From NCBI RefSeq assembly GCF_020215705.1, contig NZ_JAIWNB010000002.1:372001-436000 (forward strand): a stretch of 64,000 bases of DNA. Reading direction: 5' to 3'. Source of the stretch: Nonomuraea aurantiaca. Its GTDB lineage: Bacteria > Actinomycetota > Actinomycetes > Streptosporangiales > Streptosporangiaceae. Positions 33,208-41,223 of the stretch are shown in pieces. The position numbers were made by a program, and so were the translations under genes. Positions within the stretch are counted from its first letter, which is position 1. The number at the start of each line of letters is the position of its first letter. The notes below the pieces were generated by a model. It did not search any database and was not told the DNA's origin. It worked only from the letters and a program-made list of their open reading frames with translations.

Positions 33208-34380
33208 TCACGCGAGAGCGTCCAGGCGGTCGCCCGCGGCCGTGGCGCGTTTGAGGCGGATCAGGTCCTTGGGGGCGTTCACGCCGACCGCGCCGACGAG
33301 CACGCCGTTCCGGGCGAAGGCGATCGCGAATCGGTTCTCGTCCGGCTCCCCGGTTACCAGGCGGCTCTCGTCGGCCAGGTGCGGCAGTCCGGCGGTCTGG
33401 ATGCGGGCGCCGTGCATGTGGGTGGCGAAGGAGGGGAGGTCGGCGTACGGCTTGGCGTTCTCCGGGCCGGTCAGGAGGTTGAGGGCGGCGAGGGCGCCCT
33501 GGTCGTTGGCGTTCGCCCAGTGCTCGACGCGTACGAGCTCGCCGCCGAACAGGCCGTGCGGCCAGCGCGCGACGTCGCCCGCCGCCACCACGTTCTCGGC
33601 GGCGTAGAGGGTCTCCTCGCACACCACGCCGTCACTCAGCCTCAGGCCGCTGCCCTCCAGCCAGTCGGTGTTCGGGGTGACGCCCATGCCCGCGATGACC
33701 AGGTCGGCGGGCAGCGTCCGGCCGGTGCCCAACCGCACGCCCGTCACCCGGCCGTTGCCCTCGAAACCGGTCACGCGCGTGTCGCTGACCAGCTCGACGC
33801 CGTTGTCGCGATGGTGGCGCGCGAGCCAGCGCGCCGTTTCGGCGCCCAGGACCTTGGTCATGGGGTGAGGGGAGGCGTCGACGAGGGTGACGCTCAGGCC
33901 GAGGGCACGGGCGGTCGAGGCCACCTCGCCGCCGATGAAACCGCCGCCGATGACCACGACGTGCTCGTGCCCGGCCTGTAGCTCGGTGCGCAGGGCCAGG
34001 GCGTCTTCGATGGTGCGGAGGGTGCGGACGCCCTCAGGGTGGTGGGGCAGGCGGCGCGGGCGGGCGCCCGTGGCGATGACAAGCCCGTCGTAGCCGAGCT
34101 CGGTGCCGTCGTCCAAGGTAAGACGCCGGTCGGAGGTGTCCAGACGTACCGCTTGGCGGCCCTTCAGCCACTGGTCGCCGAGCTCCTCGGCGCCGGGCAG
34201 GGTGATCTCGTCGTCGCCCCTCAGCATGCTCTTGGACAGGGGCGGGCGATTGTAGGGCAGGTGGCGCTCGGCACCGATCAGGGTGATGTTGCCCTCGAAG
34301 CCCTCCCGCCTGAGCGTCTGCACGGCACGCAGGCCGGCCAGGGAGGCACCGACGACGGCAACGGTGTTCAGCGTTCTCAT
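33208..34380 (-). CDS. NAD(P)/FAD-dependent oxidoreductase (ferredoxin reductase-like)
   Basis: A 390-residue flavoprotein. The FAD loop is VAVVGASLAGLRAVQTLRRE and the NAD(P) loop is VVVIGGGFIGGEVASTARAL; the second FAD motif is LYAAENVVAAGDVARWPHG. The C-terminal reductase domain (EHWANANDQGALAALNLL) matches rhodocoxin/putidaredoxin reductases. It has no redox CxxC next to the FAD. It is divergent from a CopZ-like gene, and two CsoR-like palindromes lie between them, so copper or sulfur stress may control it. Its electron acceptor is unknown. Confidence 0.9.
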   Translation of the reverse strand: MRTLNTVAVVGASLAGLRAVQTLRREGFEGNITLIGAERHLPYNRPPLSKSMLRGDDEITLPGAEELGDQWLKGRQAVRLDTSDRRLTLDDGTELGYDGLVIATGARPRRLPHHPEGVRTLRTIEDALALRTELQAGHEHVVVIGGGFIGGEVASTARALGLSVTLVDASPHPMTKVLGAETARWLARHHRDNGVELVSDTRVTGFEGNGRVTGVRLGTGRTLPADLVIAGMGVTPNTDWLEGSGLRLSDGVVCEETLYAAENVVAAGDVARWPHGLFGGELVRVEHWANANDQGALAALNLLTGPENAKPYADLPSFATHMHGARIQTAGLPHLADESRLVTGEPDENRFAIAFARNGVLVGAVGVNAPKDLIRLKRATAAGDRLDALA

Positions 34381-34390
34381 GGTCGCGGAC

Positions 34391-34409
34391 TATACCCGTA
34401 GGGGGTATA
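34391..34409. promoter_or_regulatory. CsoR-like operator 1
   Basis: TATACCC-gtagg-GGGTATA is a 19-base inverted repeat of the A/T-flanked C-run and G-run type bound by CsoR/CstR-family regulators. It starts 10 bases from the FAD oxidoreductase start. No csoR gene is in the window. Confidence 0.7.
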
Positions 34410-34419
34410 TGATGCAAAA

Positions 34420-34434
34420 TACCCCCAGGGGGCT
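34420..34434. promoter_or_regulatory. CsoR-like operator 2
   Basis: TACCCCCAGGGGGCT contains the perfect CCCCC-A-GGGGG core. It lies 23 bases upstream of the copZ start. Confidence 0.65.
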
Positions 34435-34457
34435 TAACCGAACCAAGAGGAGATGTC

Positions 34458-34658
34458 ATGAGCAGCACGTACAAGGTGAGCGGAATGACCTGCGGCGGAT
34501 GCGCGGGCAAGGTGAAGTCGGAGATCTCCAAGGTGGACGGGGTCACCGACGTTGAGGTGGACCTGACCAGCGGCACGGTGACCGTGGCAGGAGCCGCCGA
34601 AGAGGCCCTGGTTCGCGATGCCGTCGAAGAGGCGGGCTACGAACTGACCGCCGTTTGA
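34458..34658 (+). CDS. CopZ-like heavy-metal-associated chaperone
   Basis: A 66-residue single HMA domain protein with the copper-binding motif GMTCGGCAGKVKSEIS, then DGVTDVEVDLTSGTVTV, the usual beta-alpha-beta core. Such proteins carry Cu(I) to P-type ATPases or repressors in the cytoplasm. AGAGGAG lies before the ATG at 34458. It is divergent from an FAD oxidoreductase over two CsoR-like operators. No CopA ATPase is next to it, so the partner is elsewhere. A 13-base-pair hairpin follows its stop. Confidence 0.93.
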   Translation: MSSTYKVSGMTCGGCAGKVKSEISKVDGVTDVEVDLTSGTVTVAGAAEEALVRDAVEEAGYELTAV

Positions 34659-34689
34659 TCGGACCGTCCTCGGTTCGTTCGGTGAACGG

Positions 34690-34736
34690 CATCCTGCCGG
34701 GTTCCGTACCTCTCCTTGGCGGCACCCGGCAGGATG
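34690..34736 (+). terminator. strong hairpin after the copZ-like gene
   Basis: CATCCTGCCGGGT pairs perfectly with ACCCGGCAGGATG (13 bp) across a 21-base loop, starting 31 bases after the stop. It likely ends the copZ transcript. Confidence 0.75.
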
Positions 34737-34777
34737 CGCCTCAGGGAGTTTCCGTCCTACTATCTATCATCGTAGTC

Positions 34778-35467
34778 ATGTCTGATATGGCGTCATGGAC
34801 GGGAGCGGTGTGGCTGAGGCCGGGCGCTTTGGTGTACATCGGTAGGCTCGGCGACGCGCGCGCTCACGCGCATGCCGCCGTGCAACTGCTTGTCGTCAGC
34901 TCCGGCCGCGTCATCCTCACCGACGAGCGGGCAGCCGAGAGGAGCGTGTCGGCCGTGGCGATACCCGCCGGTGTCCCGCACGCCATGTGCGCCGAGGACG
35001 CGTTCGGAGCGTGCGTCTATCTCGATCCGGCTCTTCTGGAGGACGACGGGGAGAGCCTGGTGGCCGGCCTGCTGGCGATTCCGGTTGATGAGAAGTTCGC
35101 CGATGCGGCGCTGGCGTTGCTGAGCGAGTCGCGCGCCGCCTGTCCGGATCGGGTGGTCCGGCAGGTGATGGAGCTGGTCGGGCGGGGCATCGCCGGTCCT
35201 TTGCGGCTGCGCGACCTGGCGGCGCGGGTGGCCCTGTCGCCGAGCAGGCTGGGGCATCTGTTCAGTGAGCAATGGGGGTTGCCGTTCACGGCGTACGTAC
35301 GGTGGGCGCGGCTGCGCGCGGCGATGGACACCGTACGCGCAGGTGGCTCGCTGACGGATGCCGCGCATGCCGCCGGGTTCACCGACAGCGCCCATCTGAC
35401 CCGGGTGACGCATGCCATGTTCGGACTGGCACCCTCGGTGCTGGCTCGCGGGATGAGCTGGGAGTGA
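34778..35467 (+). CDS. AraC-family transcriptional regulator
   Basis: A 229-residue regulator. The N-terminal half is a cupin-like sensor (HAHAAVQLLVVSSGRVILTD, then AIPAGVPHAMCAED), rich in His but not clearly metal-specific. The C-terminal double HTH is seen as LRLRDLAARVALSPSRLGHL and ARLRAAMDTVRAGGSLTDAA, then AAGFTDSAHLTRVTHAMFGL, the AraC recognition signature. The ATG at 34778 is the natural start. It is followed by the multi-helix membrane gene at 35522, which may be its target. Confidence 0.9.
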   Translation: MSDMASWTGAVWLRPGALVYIGRLGDARAHAHAAVQLLVVSSGRVILTDERAAERSVSAVAIPAGVPHAMCAEDAFGACVYLDPALLEDDGESLVAGLLAIPVDEKFADAALALLSESRAACPDRVVRQVMELVGRGIAGPLRLRDLAARVALSPSRLGHLFSEQWGLPFTAYVRWARLRAAMDTVRAGGSLTDAAHAAGFTDSAHLTRVTHAMFGLAPSVLARGMSWE

Positions 35468-35521
35468 AGGTCAGCCGCTCCGTACAAGCACTCGAGGAGG
35501 CGGCAGGGCCAGGCTGACGGC

Positions 35522-36934
35522 ATGACTGATGACATGCCGGACGACGGAGCGCCACAGCGCCTTTCTCCCGCTGCGGTCGTCCTCGTGGTGGCGGCCGGCT
35601 TTATCTCGCTGTTCGCCACGTATTGGGACGATGCCTGGCACACCGATATCGGCAGGGACGACGCGCTGATACCGCCGCACCTGCTGCTGTATGGAGCGGT
35701 GGCCGTCGTGGGGCTGACAGTGGCGGGCTGGGGTCTGCTCACGCTGTGGCGTACGCGATCGCTGATCGCCGTGCTGAGACACCCTCCGCTGCTCATCGCC
35801 GCTGTCGGCGGCGTGGCCACGCTGGCCTCCGCGCCCGTCGACGCACTCTGGCACGATGCCTTCGGCCGGGATTCGGTGCTGTGGAGCCCGAGCCACATGC
35901 TGACCGTGTTCAGCACATTGGCCCTGATCGGCGGGGTGCTCGCGGGCATGCGGCCGGACAGCCCTCGACCGCTGTGGTGGGCCGGCGGGGCATTGCTGCT
36001 GGGCAGCGCTGTCACGTCGGTGATGGAGTTCGAGACGGACGTGCCGCAGTTCTCCGAGGTGCTGTACTTCCCTGTGCTGCTGGTCTGCTCGATGTACGCG
36101 GCCGTGCTGCTGCGGTCGCTGGCACCGCGCCGGCATCTCGTGGCGGGAGCGGTCGGCGTCTACGTGCTCGCGCGGCTGGTGATCACCGGGCTGCTGCTGG
36201 CCCTCGGGCGTACGAGCCCCGACCTTCCGCTGGCCGTCGTCGGGCTGGCGGTGATCGACCTGCCGTGGCGGCGTCCCGTGACCGCTTACGCGGCAGGAGC
36301 GGCGGGGGCCGCCGTCACTTCCTATCTGTCCTCCGTGCTGGGCATCGGCAGTGTCAGTCCCGACGCCGTGCTCGTGCCCGCGTTGGTGGTGGCCGCCCTC
36401 GGCGCGGTTGTGATCTCGGGCGAGCGCCGGACGCGTGGCGCGGTCGCGGTCGTCACACTGCTACTGCCGCTCGGTCTGACCGTCCTGGATCCACAGCCTG
36501 CTTCGGCGCACGATCCCGGACAGGGGCAGGTTGTCGCTACGGCCGTGCTGACCGGTACCTCGGACGGCTCTGGGGGGATGACGCTCACGGTCGAGGGGTG
36601 CGGGGGTATGACGCCGCTCAGAGTGGTCGCTCGCCGGGCCGGAGAGGAGATCGCCGGTCCGCTTGGTTCGGCACCTGATGGATGCCGCGGCCAGGTACGG
36701 GTCGACCAGGAGGGCCTGTGGTTCCTGTACGCGGAGATGCGTTATCGGGGCGGCGTGGTCGAGGCCTGGCTCCCGATCGACCGCCAGGTCGTGCGGCAGA
36801 AACGCGACATCTACCTTCCAGCAGGTCGGGCGGTAGTTACCGGCGGGCAGATCGCCGCGGGCGTCGGCTTGTATCTGGCCGGGCTGGTCATGCTGTCACT
36901 GACCGTGTACCTGGCCAGACGAAGCCGCGCGTGA
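35522..36934 (+). CDS. polytopic membrane protein with duplicated WHxxxGRD...H motif (unknown)
   Basis: A 470-residue protein with about eight membrane helices in the first ~325 residues, then an extracytoplasmic part after ASAHDPGQGQ (~326-440), which looks like a small beta-domain, and one final helix. Two related segments occur at residues 36-53 (DDAWHTDIGRDDALIPPH) and 107-125 (DALWHDAFGRDSVLWSPSH): both give WHxxxGRD with a second His six or seven residues on. Their position next to membrane helices suggests a paired metal or cofactor site. I do not recognise the family. The neighbours (CopZ, AraC, nickel-permease relic) suggest metal handling. Confidence 0.65.
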   Translation: MTDDMPDDGAPQRLSPAAVVLVVAAGFISLFATYWDDAWHTDIGRDDALIPPHLLLYGAVAVVGLTVAGWGLLTLWRTRSLIAVLRHPPLLIAAVGGVATLASAPVDALWHDAFGRDSVLWSPSHMLTVFSTLALIGGVLAGMRPDSPRPLWWAGGALLLGSAVTSVMEFETDVPQFSEVLYFPVLLVCSMYAAVLLRSLAPRRHLVAGAVGVYVLARLVITGLLLALGRTSPDLPLAVVGLAVIDLPWRRPVTAYAAGAAGAAVTSYLSSVLGIGSVSPDAVLVPALVVAALGAVVISGERRTRGAVAVVTLLLPLGLTVLDPQPASAHDPGQGQVVATAVLTGTSDGSGGMTLTVEGCGGMTPLRVVARRAGEEIAGPLGSAPDGCRGQVRVDQEGLWFLYAEMRYRGGVVEAWLPIDRQVVRQKRDIYLPAGRAVVTGGQIAAGVGLYLAGLVMLSLTVYLARRSRA

Positions 36935-36937
36935 TGT

Positions 36938-37205
36938 TCATCGGAGGTCGGCTTCGGGGGTCACCGGTTGGGCGTACCGCTGTTCGAGCTTGGCGAGCTT
37001 CCCGTACGCGACACCGCCCAGCCAGGTCAGGAGGAAGACGCGGACGATCCCGTACCGATCGTGTTGAGGTCGATGGCGGCAAGAGCGGCCCACGGCTGAC
37101 GGTCGGCCAGGCCGACGACAGTGCCAGCACGACGGTGGAGTGGCCGAGCGAGAAGAACAGCCCCACGCCCTGCGAGGGCCGGCCCTTCTGCAGCAGGAGC
37201 CGGGC
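36938..37205 (-). pseudogene. relic of a NiCoT-family nickel/cobalt permease
   Basis: In the first frame the minus strand reads QKGRPSQGVGLFFSLGHSTV and VLALS; FFSLGHSTVV is the signature of HoxN/NixA-type transporters. It then moves to other frames giving LAAIDLNTIG and GIVRVFLLTWLGGVAYGKLA with KLEQRY, which match the C-terminal helix and tail of the same family. Most of the middle is deleted and frames are broken, so the gene is dead. It lies between the unknown membrane gene and the PLP enzyme gene. Confidence 0.75.
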
Positions 37206-37214
37206 GGTCTCACG

Positions 37215-38390
37215 TCATGCACTGAGCCGGGTCAGTTCCTCGCACAAGAGGTTCAGTTCCTCCTCGGAGTTGTAGTAGTGGACCGATGCTCGGACGAGTT
37301 CGGAGATGTCGCGGTCGGTCATGTCGAGGAGCGTTGACGGAGCTCGCGACACGCTGACATTGATCCGGCGCTCCGCCATGAAGGTCTTGATCGTGTCGGC
37401 CGTGACGCCGTCAAGAGTGAAGGTCACGATGCCGCAGCGTTCGGCGCCGACGTCCCGCACGATACAGCCGGGAACGGCCGCCAGCCGTTCGCGCAGGGTA
37501 TCGCCGAGCAGGTAGACGCTGTCGCGGATGTCGTCCAGGCCCCAGGCGAGGGCTTCCTCGACGGCGGTCGCCAGGCCGACCCGGCCCGCCACGCCGTACT
37601 CCCAGTTCTCGAATCTGCGGGCGCCCGGCTGGATCTCGAACCGGCCGGGCGCCGTCCACTTGGCGGACCGCAGATCGAGGAAGGGGGGATCGAGCTGGTC
37701 GAGTACGGTCCGCCGGACGTACAGCAGGCCAGTCCCACGTGGCGCACGCAGGTACTTGCGCCCCGTCGTGGACAGCATGTCGCAGCGGATCTGCTCGACG
37801 TCGACGGGGATCTGGCCCACCGACTGGCACGCGTCGAGCAGGTACAGCACGCCCGCCTCGGCCGCGATCTTGCCGATCTCCGCGGCCGGGTTGACCAGGC
37901 CGCCGTTGGTGGGGATGTGGGTGACGGAGATGAGGCGTACGCGTTCGTCCATCATCGCCCGCAGCGCGTCTACGGAGAGCTGGCCGAGTCCGTCGTTGGG
38001 CACCACCTCGACGCTCACGCCGTGGCGGCGAGCGACCTGCAGGTAGGCGATGAAGTTGCTGGCGTACTCGGCCTTGCTGGTGAGGATCCGGTCGCCGGGG
38101 CGGAACCGGATGGCGTAGAAGGCCAGGTCCCAGGCGCGGGTCGCGCTGTCGACGATCGCGATCTCGTCGCGGGAGCAGTTCAGCAGCCGGGCGGCCGAGT
38201 CGTAGGCCGCCTCGACGCGGTCGGTGGCGCGGTCGGCCGCCTCATACCCGCCGATCTCCGCCTCCAGGCGCAGATGCCCGACAGTCGCTTCCAGTACGGC
38301 TGAAGAGGGCAGCGAGGCTCCGGCGTTGTTGAGATGGACGGTGTTCGCGGTGCCCGGGGTCAGCTCCCGGGCCCGTGCGAGGTCGATCAT
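37215..38390 (-). CDS. class V aminotransferase fold PLP enzyme (C-S-lyase-like)
   Basis: A 391-residue PLP enzyme. The Schiff-base lysine is K212 in STTGRKYLRAPRGTGLLYV, the ring-stacking H158 and D186 are in SVTHIPTNGG and LLDACQSVGQ, and the start HLNNAGASLPSSAVLEATV is typical of the NifS/CsdB fold. The cysteine that cysteine desulfurases use near the C-terminus is absent; the region reads SRAPSTLLDMTDRD. HLRLEAEIGGYEAA resembles sulfoxide-lyase enzymes such as EgtE. It is the last gene of the ABC operon (ATGA overlap with the ATPase gene), so it probably acts on the imported amino acid, perhaps releasing sulfur. Confidence 0.85.
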   Translation of the reverse strand: MIDLARARELTPGTANTVHLNNAGASLPSSAVLEATVGHLRLEAEIGGYEAADRATDRVEAAYDSAARLLNCSRDEIAIVDSATRAWDLAFYAIRFRPGDRILTSKAEYASNFIAYLQVARRHGVSVEVVPNDGLGQLSVDALRAMMDERVRLISVTHIPTNGGLVNPAAEIGKIAAEAGVLYLLDACQSVGQIPVDVEQIRCDMLSTTGRKYLRAPRGTGLLYVRRTVLDQLDPPFLDLRSAKWTAPGRFEIQPGARRFENWEYGVAGRVGLATAVEEALAWGLDDIRDSVYLLGDTLRERLAAVPGCIVRDVGAERCGIVTFTLDGVTADTIKTFMAERRINVSVSRAPSTLLDMTDRDISELVRASVHYYNSEEELNLLCEELTRLSA

Positions 38391-39199
38391 GTTCGCTCCA
38401 CGTTCTCGGGTGAGGGGCGGCCGTTGTGCGAAGGGCCGATGAGGCGCAGGAACGCCTGTACGCGGGGATGTGCGGGCGCGGTGAAGAAGCGCTGCGGGGG
38501 AGCCTCTTCGATGACGTGCCCGCCGTCCATGAACACCACCCGGTCGGCCACATCGCGGGCGAAGGCGGTCTCGTGCGTCACGATGACCATGGTCATCCCG
38601 TTTCCGGCCAGGTCACGGATGACCTGCAGGACCTCGGCGTGCAATTCGGGGTCCAGCGCGGAGGTGGGCTCGTCGAACAGGATGACCTGCGGCTCCATCG
38701 CCAGTGCACGGGCGATGGCGACGCGCTGCTTCTGGCCGCCGGACAGCGTGGCGGGGTAGCAGCCGCACTTGTCGCCGAGGCCCACCAGGGCGAGCAGACG
38801 CCGGGCGAGCTCGGCCGCCTCGGCGCGGGGCACGTTCCGCACGGAGATCGGGCCTTCCATGACGTTCTGCAGCGCCGTCAGGTGCGGGAAGAGATTGAAC
38901 TGCTGGAACACCATCGCCGAATGCCGACGGATCTCGCGGATCCGGGCGGCCCTGGCGCGACGCCCGCCCTGGCGCGTGCCGCAGTCGACGTGGTTGCCGC
39001 ACAGGCGGACGGTGCCGGAGCCGGGCTCTTCCAGCAGGTTGAGGCAGCGGATCAGGGTGGTCTTGCCGGAGCCGGACGGGCCCATGACCACCACGACCTC
39101 GCCCGGCCGCACGTCGAGGTCGATGCCCTTGAGCACCTCGTTGTCGCCGAAGCGCTTGGTCAGCCCGCGCACGCTCACGATGGGTTCTGAGCTGGTCAT
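38387..39199 (-). CDS. polar amino acid ABC transporter ATPase
   Basis: A 270-residue ATPase with Walker A GPSGSGKTTL, the Q-loop in FQQFNLFPHLTALQNVMEGP, the signature LSGGQKQRVAIARAL, Walker B VILFDEPTSALDP and the switch His in VIVTHETAFARDVADRV. This pattern is that of GlnQ/TcyC-type importers of cystine or polar amino acids. The ATG at 39199 overlaps the permease stop (ATGA), and its own stop overlaps the PLP enzyme start, so the four genes form one coupled operon. Confidence 0.93.
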   Translation of the reverse strand: MTSSEPIVSVRGLTKRFGDNEVLKGIDLDVRPGEVVVVMGPSGSGKTTLIRCLNLLEEPGSGTVRLCGNHVDCGTRQGGRRARAARIREIRRHSAMVFQQFNLFPHLTALQNVMEGPISVRNVPRAEAAELARRLLALVGLGDKCGCYPATLSGGQKQRVAIARALAMEPQVILFDEPTSALDPELHAEVLQVIRDLAGNGMTMVIVTHETAFARDVADRVVFMDGGHVIEEAPPQRFFTAPAHPRVQAFLRLIGPSHNGRPSPENVERT

Positions 39200-39843
39200 G
39201 CGTAGGCCTTTCTCATCCGGCGTTCGAGAGCCTGCTGGCCGACCTGCAGGAGGGTGTTGATCAGCCAGTACATGAGTCCGACGATCAGCAGCGCGTCCAT
39301 GTAGCGGAAGGTGGAGGTGCCGATGCCCTCGGCCACCCTGGTCAGCTCCACCACGGTGACCGCGGAGGCCAGGGAGGTGTCCTTCATCAGGGCGATGAAC
39401 CGGCTGCCCACGGGCGGCAGGGCGATCCTGATGGCCTGGGGGAAGATGACGCGGCGCAGCGTCTTCCCGTACGGCATGGCCATCGAGGCCGCCGCCTCCC
39501 ACTGCCCCTTGTCGACGCCGAGGATGCCCGCGCGGAAGTTCTCACTGAGGTAGGCGGCGGTGAACAGGGTGAAGGCGATGATCGCCGACGGGATGGGCGG
39601 AATCTCCAGGCCGATCTGCGGCAGCCCGAAGTAGATGATCATGATCTGGATGAGCAGCGGCGTGCCGCGGAAGACCGAGACGTACGCGGTCGCCACGGCG
39701 GAGAGGACGCGGTTGCCGGAGATCTTCGCCAGCACGATCGCGGCCCCCAGGCCGCTGCCCAGGATGAAGGAGACCACGCCGAGGAGAAGGGTGACCACCA
39801 GGCCGGTGAGGAGATCGGGAAAGGAGTCGACCAGCAGATCCAT
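39196..39843 (-). CDS. polar amino acid ABC transporter permease
   Basis: A 215-residue inner-membrane subunit with five helices. The His/Glu/Gln permease signature FRGTPLLIQIMIIYFGLPQI and the EAA motif region (EAAASMAMPYGKTLRRVIFPQ) are present, the contact point with the ATPase. AFTLFTAAYLSENFRAGILG is the conserved middle segment. Only one permease is encoded, so it would act as a homodimer, as in cystine importers of the TcyB/YecS type. Confidence 0.92.
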   Translation of the reverse strand: MDLLVDSFPDLLTGLVVTLLLGVVSFILGSGLGAAIVLAKISGNRVLSAVATAYVSVFRGTPLLIQIMIIYFGLPQIGLEIPPIPSAIIAFTLFTAAYLSENFRAGILGVDKGQWEAAASMAMPYGKTLRRVIFPQAIRIALPPVGSRFIALMKDTSLASAVTVVELTRVAEGIGTSTFRYMDALLIVGLMYWLINTLLQVGQQALERRMRKAYA

Positions 39844-39858
39844 GAGTACCTTCCCTGC

Positions 39859-40695
39859 TCAGCTCGCCGGAACCTTGGCCAGTTCCTGTGTCATGTCGAG
39901 ACCGCCCAGCCACTTGCGGGAGATGGCGGTCAGGGTGCCGTCAGCGATCATGTCGTTGAGCGCCTTGTCGACGGCCTGCTTGAAGCTCGCCGAGCCCTTC
40001 GCGAAGGAGATCCCGTTGACCTCCGATTCGAGCAGCGGCCCTGCGGCCTTGACCTTCAGGTTGTTCTTCGCCGCCAGGAACGCCCCTTGGAACCGTGACG
40101 CCAGCACGGCGTCGGCCCGCCCCCGCGCCACCTCGGTCAGCCCGAGTGTGGCGTTGTCGTAGGTCCTGATGTCGGCGTCGGCGATGCTCTTCTTGGCGAA
40201 GGCCGCCTGCGTGGTCCCGGCCGTCACCGCGATTTTCCTGCCCTGGAGGTCGGTCAGCCCTGAGATGTCGGAATTGGTGTCGGCCACGAAGATCGAGATC
40301 CCGTTGACCTGGTACGGGCGGGAGAAGTCCACCTGCTTGGCACGTTCCGGGGTGATGGTCTGACCGGCGACGACGGCGTCGAACCGGCCGGCCTGAACGC
40401 CCGCGATGAAACTCTGGTAGTTGGAGGCGACGAACTCGACCTTGGCGATGCCGAGCCGCTTGGCGAGCTCGTTGGCCACGTCGACGTCGTAGCCCACGGG
40501 CTTGCCGCCGTCCAGGAAGTTCCACGGCGGATTGGCCTGCGTCTGGGCCACCCGGAGAGTGCCGGACTCCTTGACCCGCTGCAGGAGGTCGGCGGCGTCC
40601 GCGGAGCCGTGGCCGCATGCCGACAGGGTGATCGTTAAGGCGGCGGACAGGCCTGCCGCCAGCCGGGGTGTAATACGTACCTTTTTCGCCACCAT
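39859..40695 (-). CDS. amino-acid ABC transporter substrate-binding lipoprotein
   Basis: A 278-residue lipoprotein. The signal ends in LTITLSACGHG, a lipobox with Cys as the acylated residue. The mature protein is an SBP_bac_3 fold: LRVAQTQANPPWNFLDGGKP, VGYDVDVANELAKRLGI, GRFDAVVAGQTITPERAKQV and LQGRKIAVTAGTTQ. Family members bind polar amino acids such as cystine. AAGGAG precedes the ATG at 40695, fixing the start. It heads the operon. A perfect CsoR-like palindrome lies 120 bases upstream. Confidence 0.92.
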   Translation of the reverse strand: MVAKKVRITPRLAAGLSAALTITLSACGHGSADAADLLQRVKESGTLRVAQTQANPPWNFLDGGKPVGYDVDVANELAKRLGIAKVEFVASNYQSFIAGVQAGRFDAVVAGQTITPERAKQVDFSRPYQVNGISIFVADTNSDISGLTDLQGRKIAVTAGTTQAAFAKKSIADADIRTYDNATLGLTEVARGRADAVLASRFQGAFLAAKNNLKVKAAGPLLESEVNGISFAKGSASFKQAVDKALNDMIADGTLTAISRKWLGGLDMTQELAKVPAS

Positions 40696-40814
40696 GGGCT
40701 CCTTGTCACGCAGCAGTCGCCCGGCTCTGAACCCCCGTGAACCGTGGACATCCCCATGTTGGGGCTTACATGTCCATGGCATATACGGTGGGCCATTATG
40801 TCCGAAGCGTCAAG

Positions 40815-40829
40815 TACCCCCAGGGGGTA
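40815..40829. promoter_or_regulatory. CsoR/CstR-like operator upstream of the cystine-type ABC operon
   Basis: TACCCCCAGGGGGTA is a perfect 15-base palindrome identical in core to the site before the copZ-like gene at 34420. TTGACG, a possible -35, follows it closely on the minus strand, so a bound repressor would cover the promoter. Confidence 0.65.
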
Positions 40830-41223
40830 AATTGGCATACCTCCTGATCGGAAGGGGGTAATTGACGGCTTCTGGGAGCGGTCGTCCTGCGAGGACGCCA
40901 AATTTACGGACATCTCGGATCCAGGGCTCGGCCGCGGGGCACCGCCCACGCGCCACGCTGAACGCCAACACCGCGCCGCCGCCATCGCCGCCGCCGCTCA
41001 GCAGGCTGCGATGCTGGGGCGGGGGAGGGAATCACCGTGCTCCGCGGGCAAACCCGTCGCCGTCAGACTGCTGGCCGACCGCGATGTCATGCCTGAGGAA
41101 GGCTGAGCGAAGGCCCATCGCTAGACATTAATCACAAGGGGAAATGTCCAGTTTTGCGTGACAAGTCCGGTAACGGGGCGACAGAATGCGGGACCACCAG
41201 CCGCTCCGCCACTGGAGGAACCC
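40830..41223. other. intergenic region with no recognised gene
   Basis: This 394-base stretch lies between the ABC operon promoter and the CAP-domain lipoprotein gene. A GAAGGGGGTAATTG element near 40851 could be a half operator. A frame ending GKPVAVRLLADRDVMPEEG at about 41106 has no credible start and matches no family I know. No RNA gene or long repeat is seen. Confidence 0.5.
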
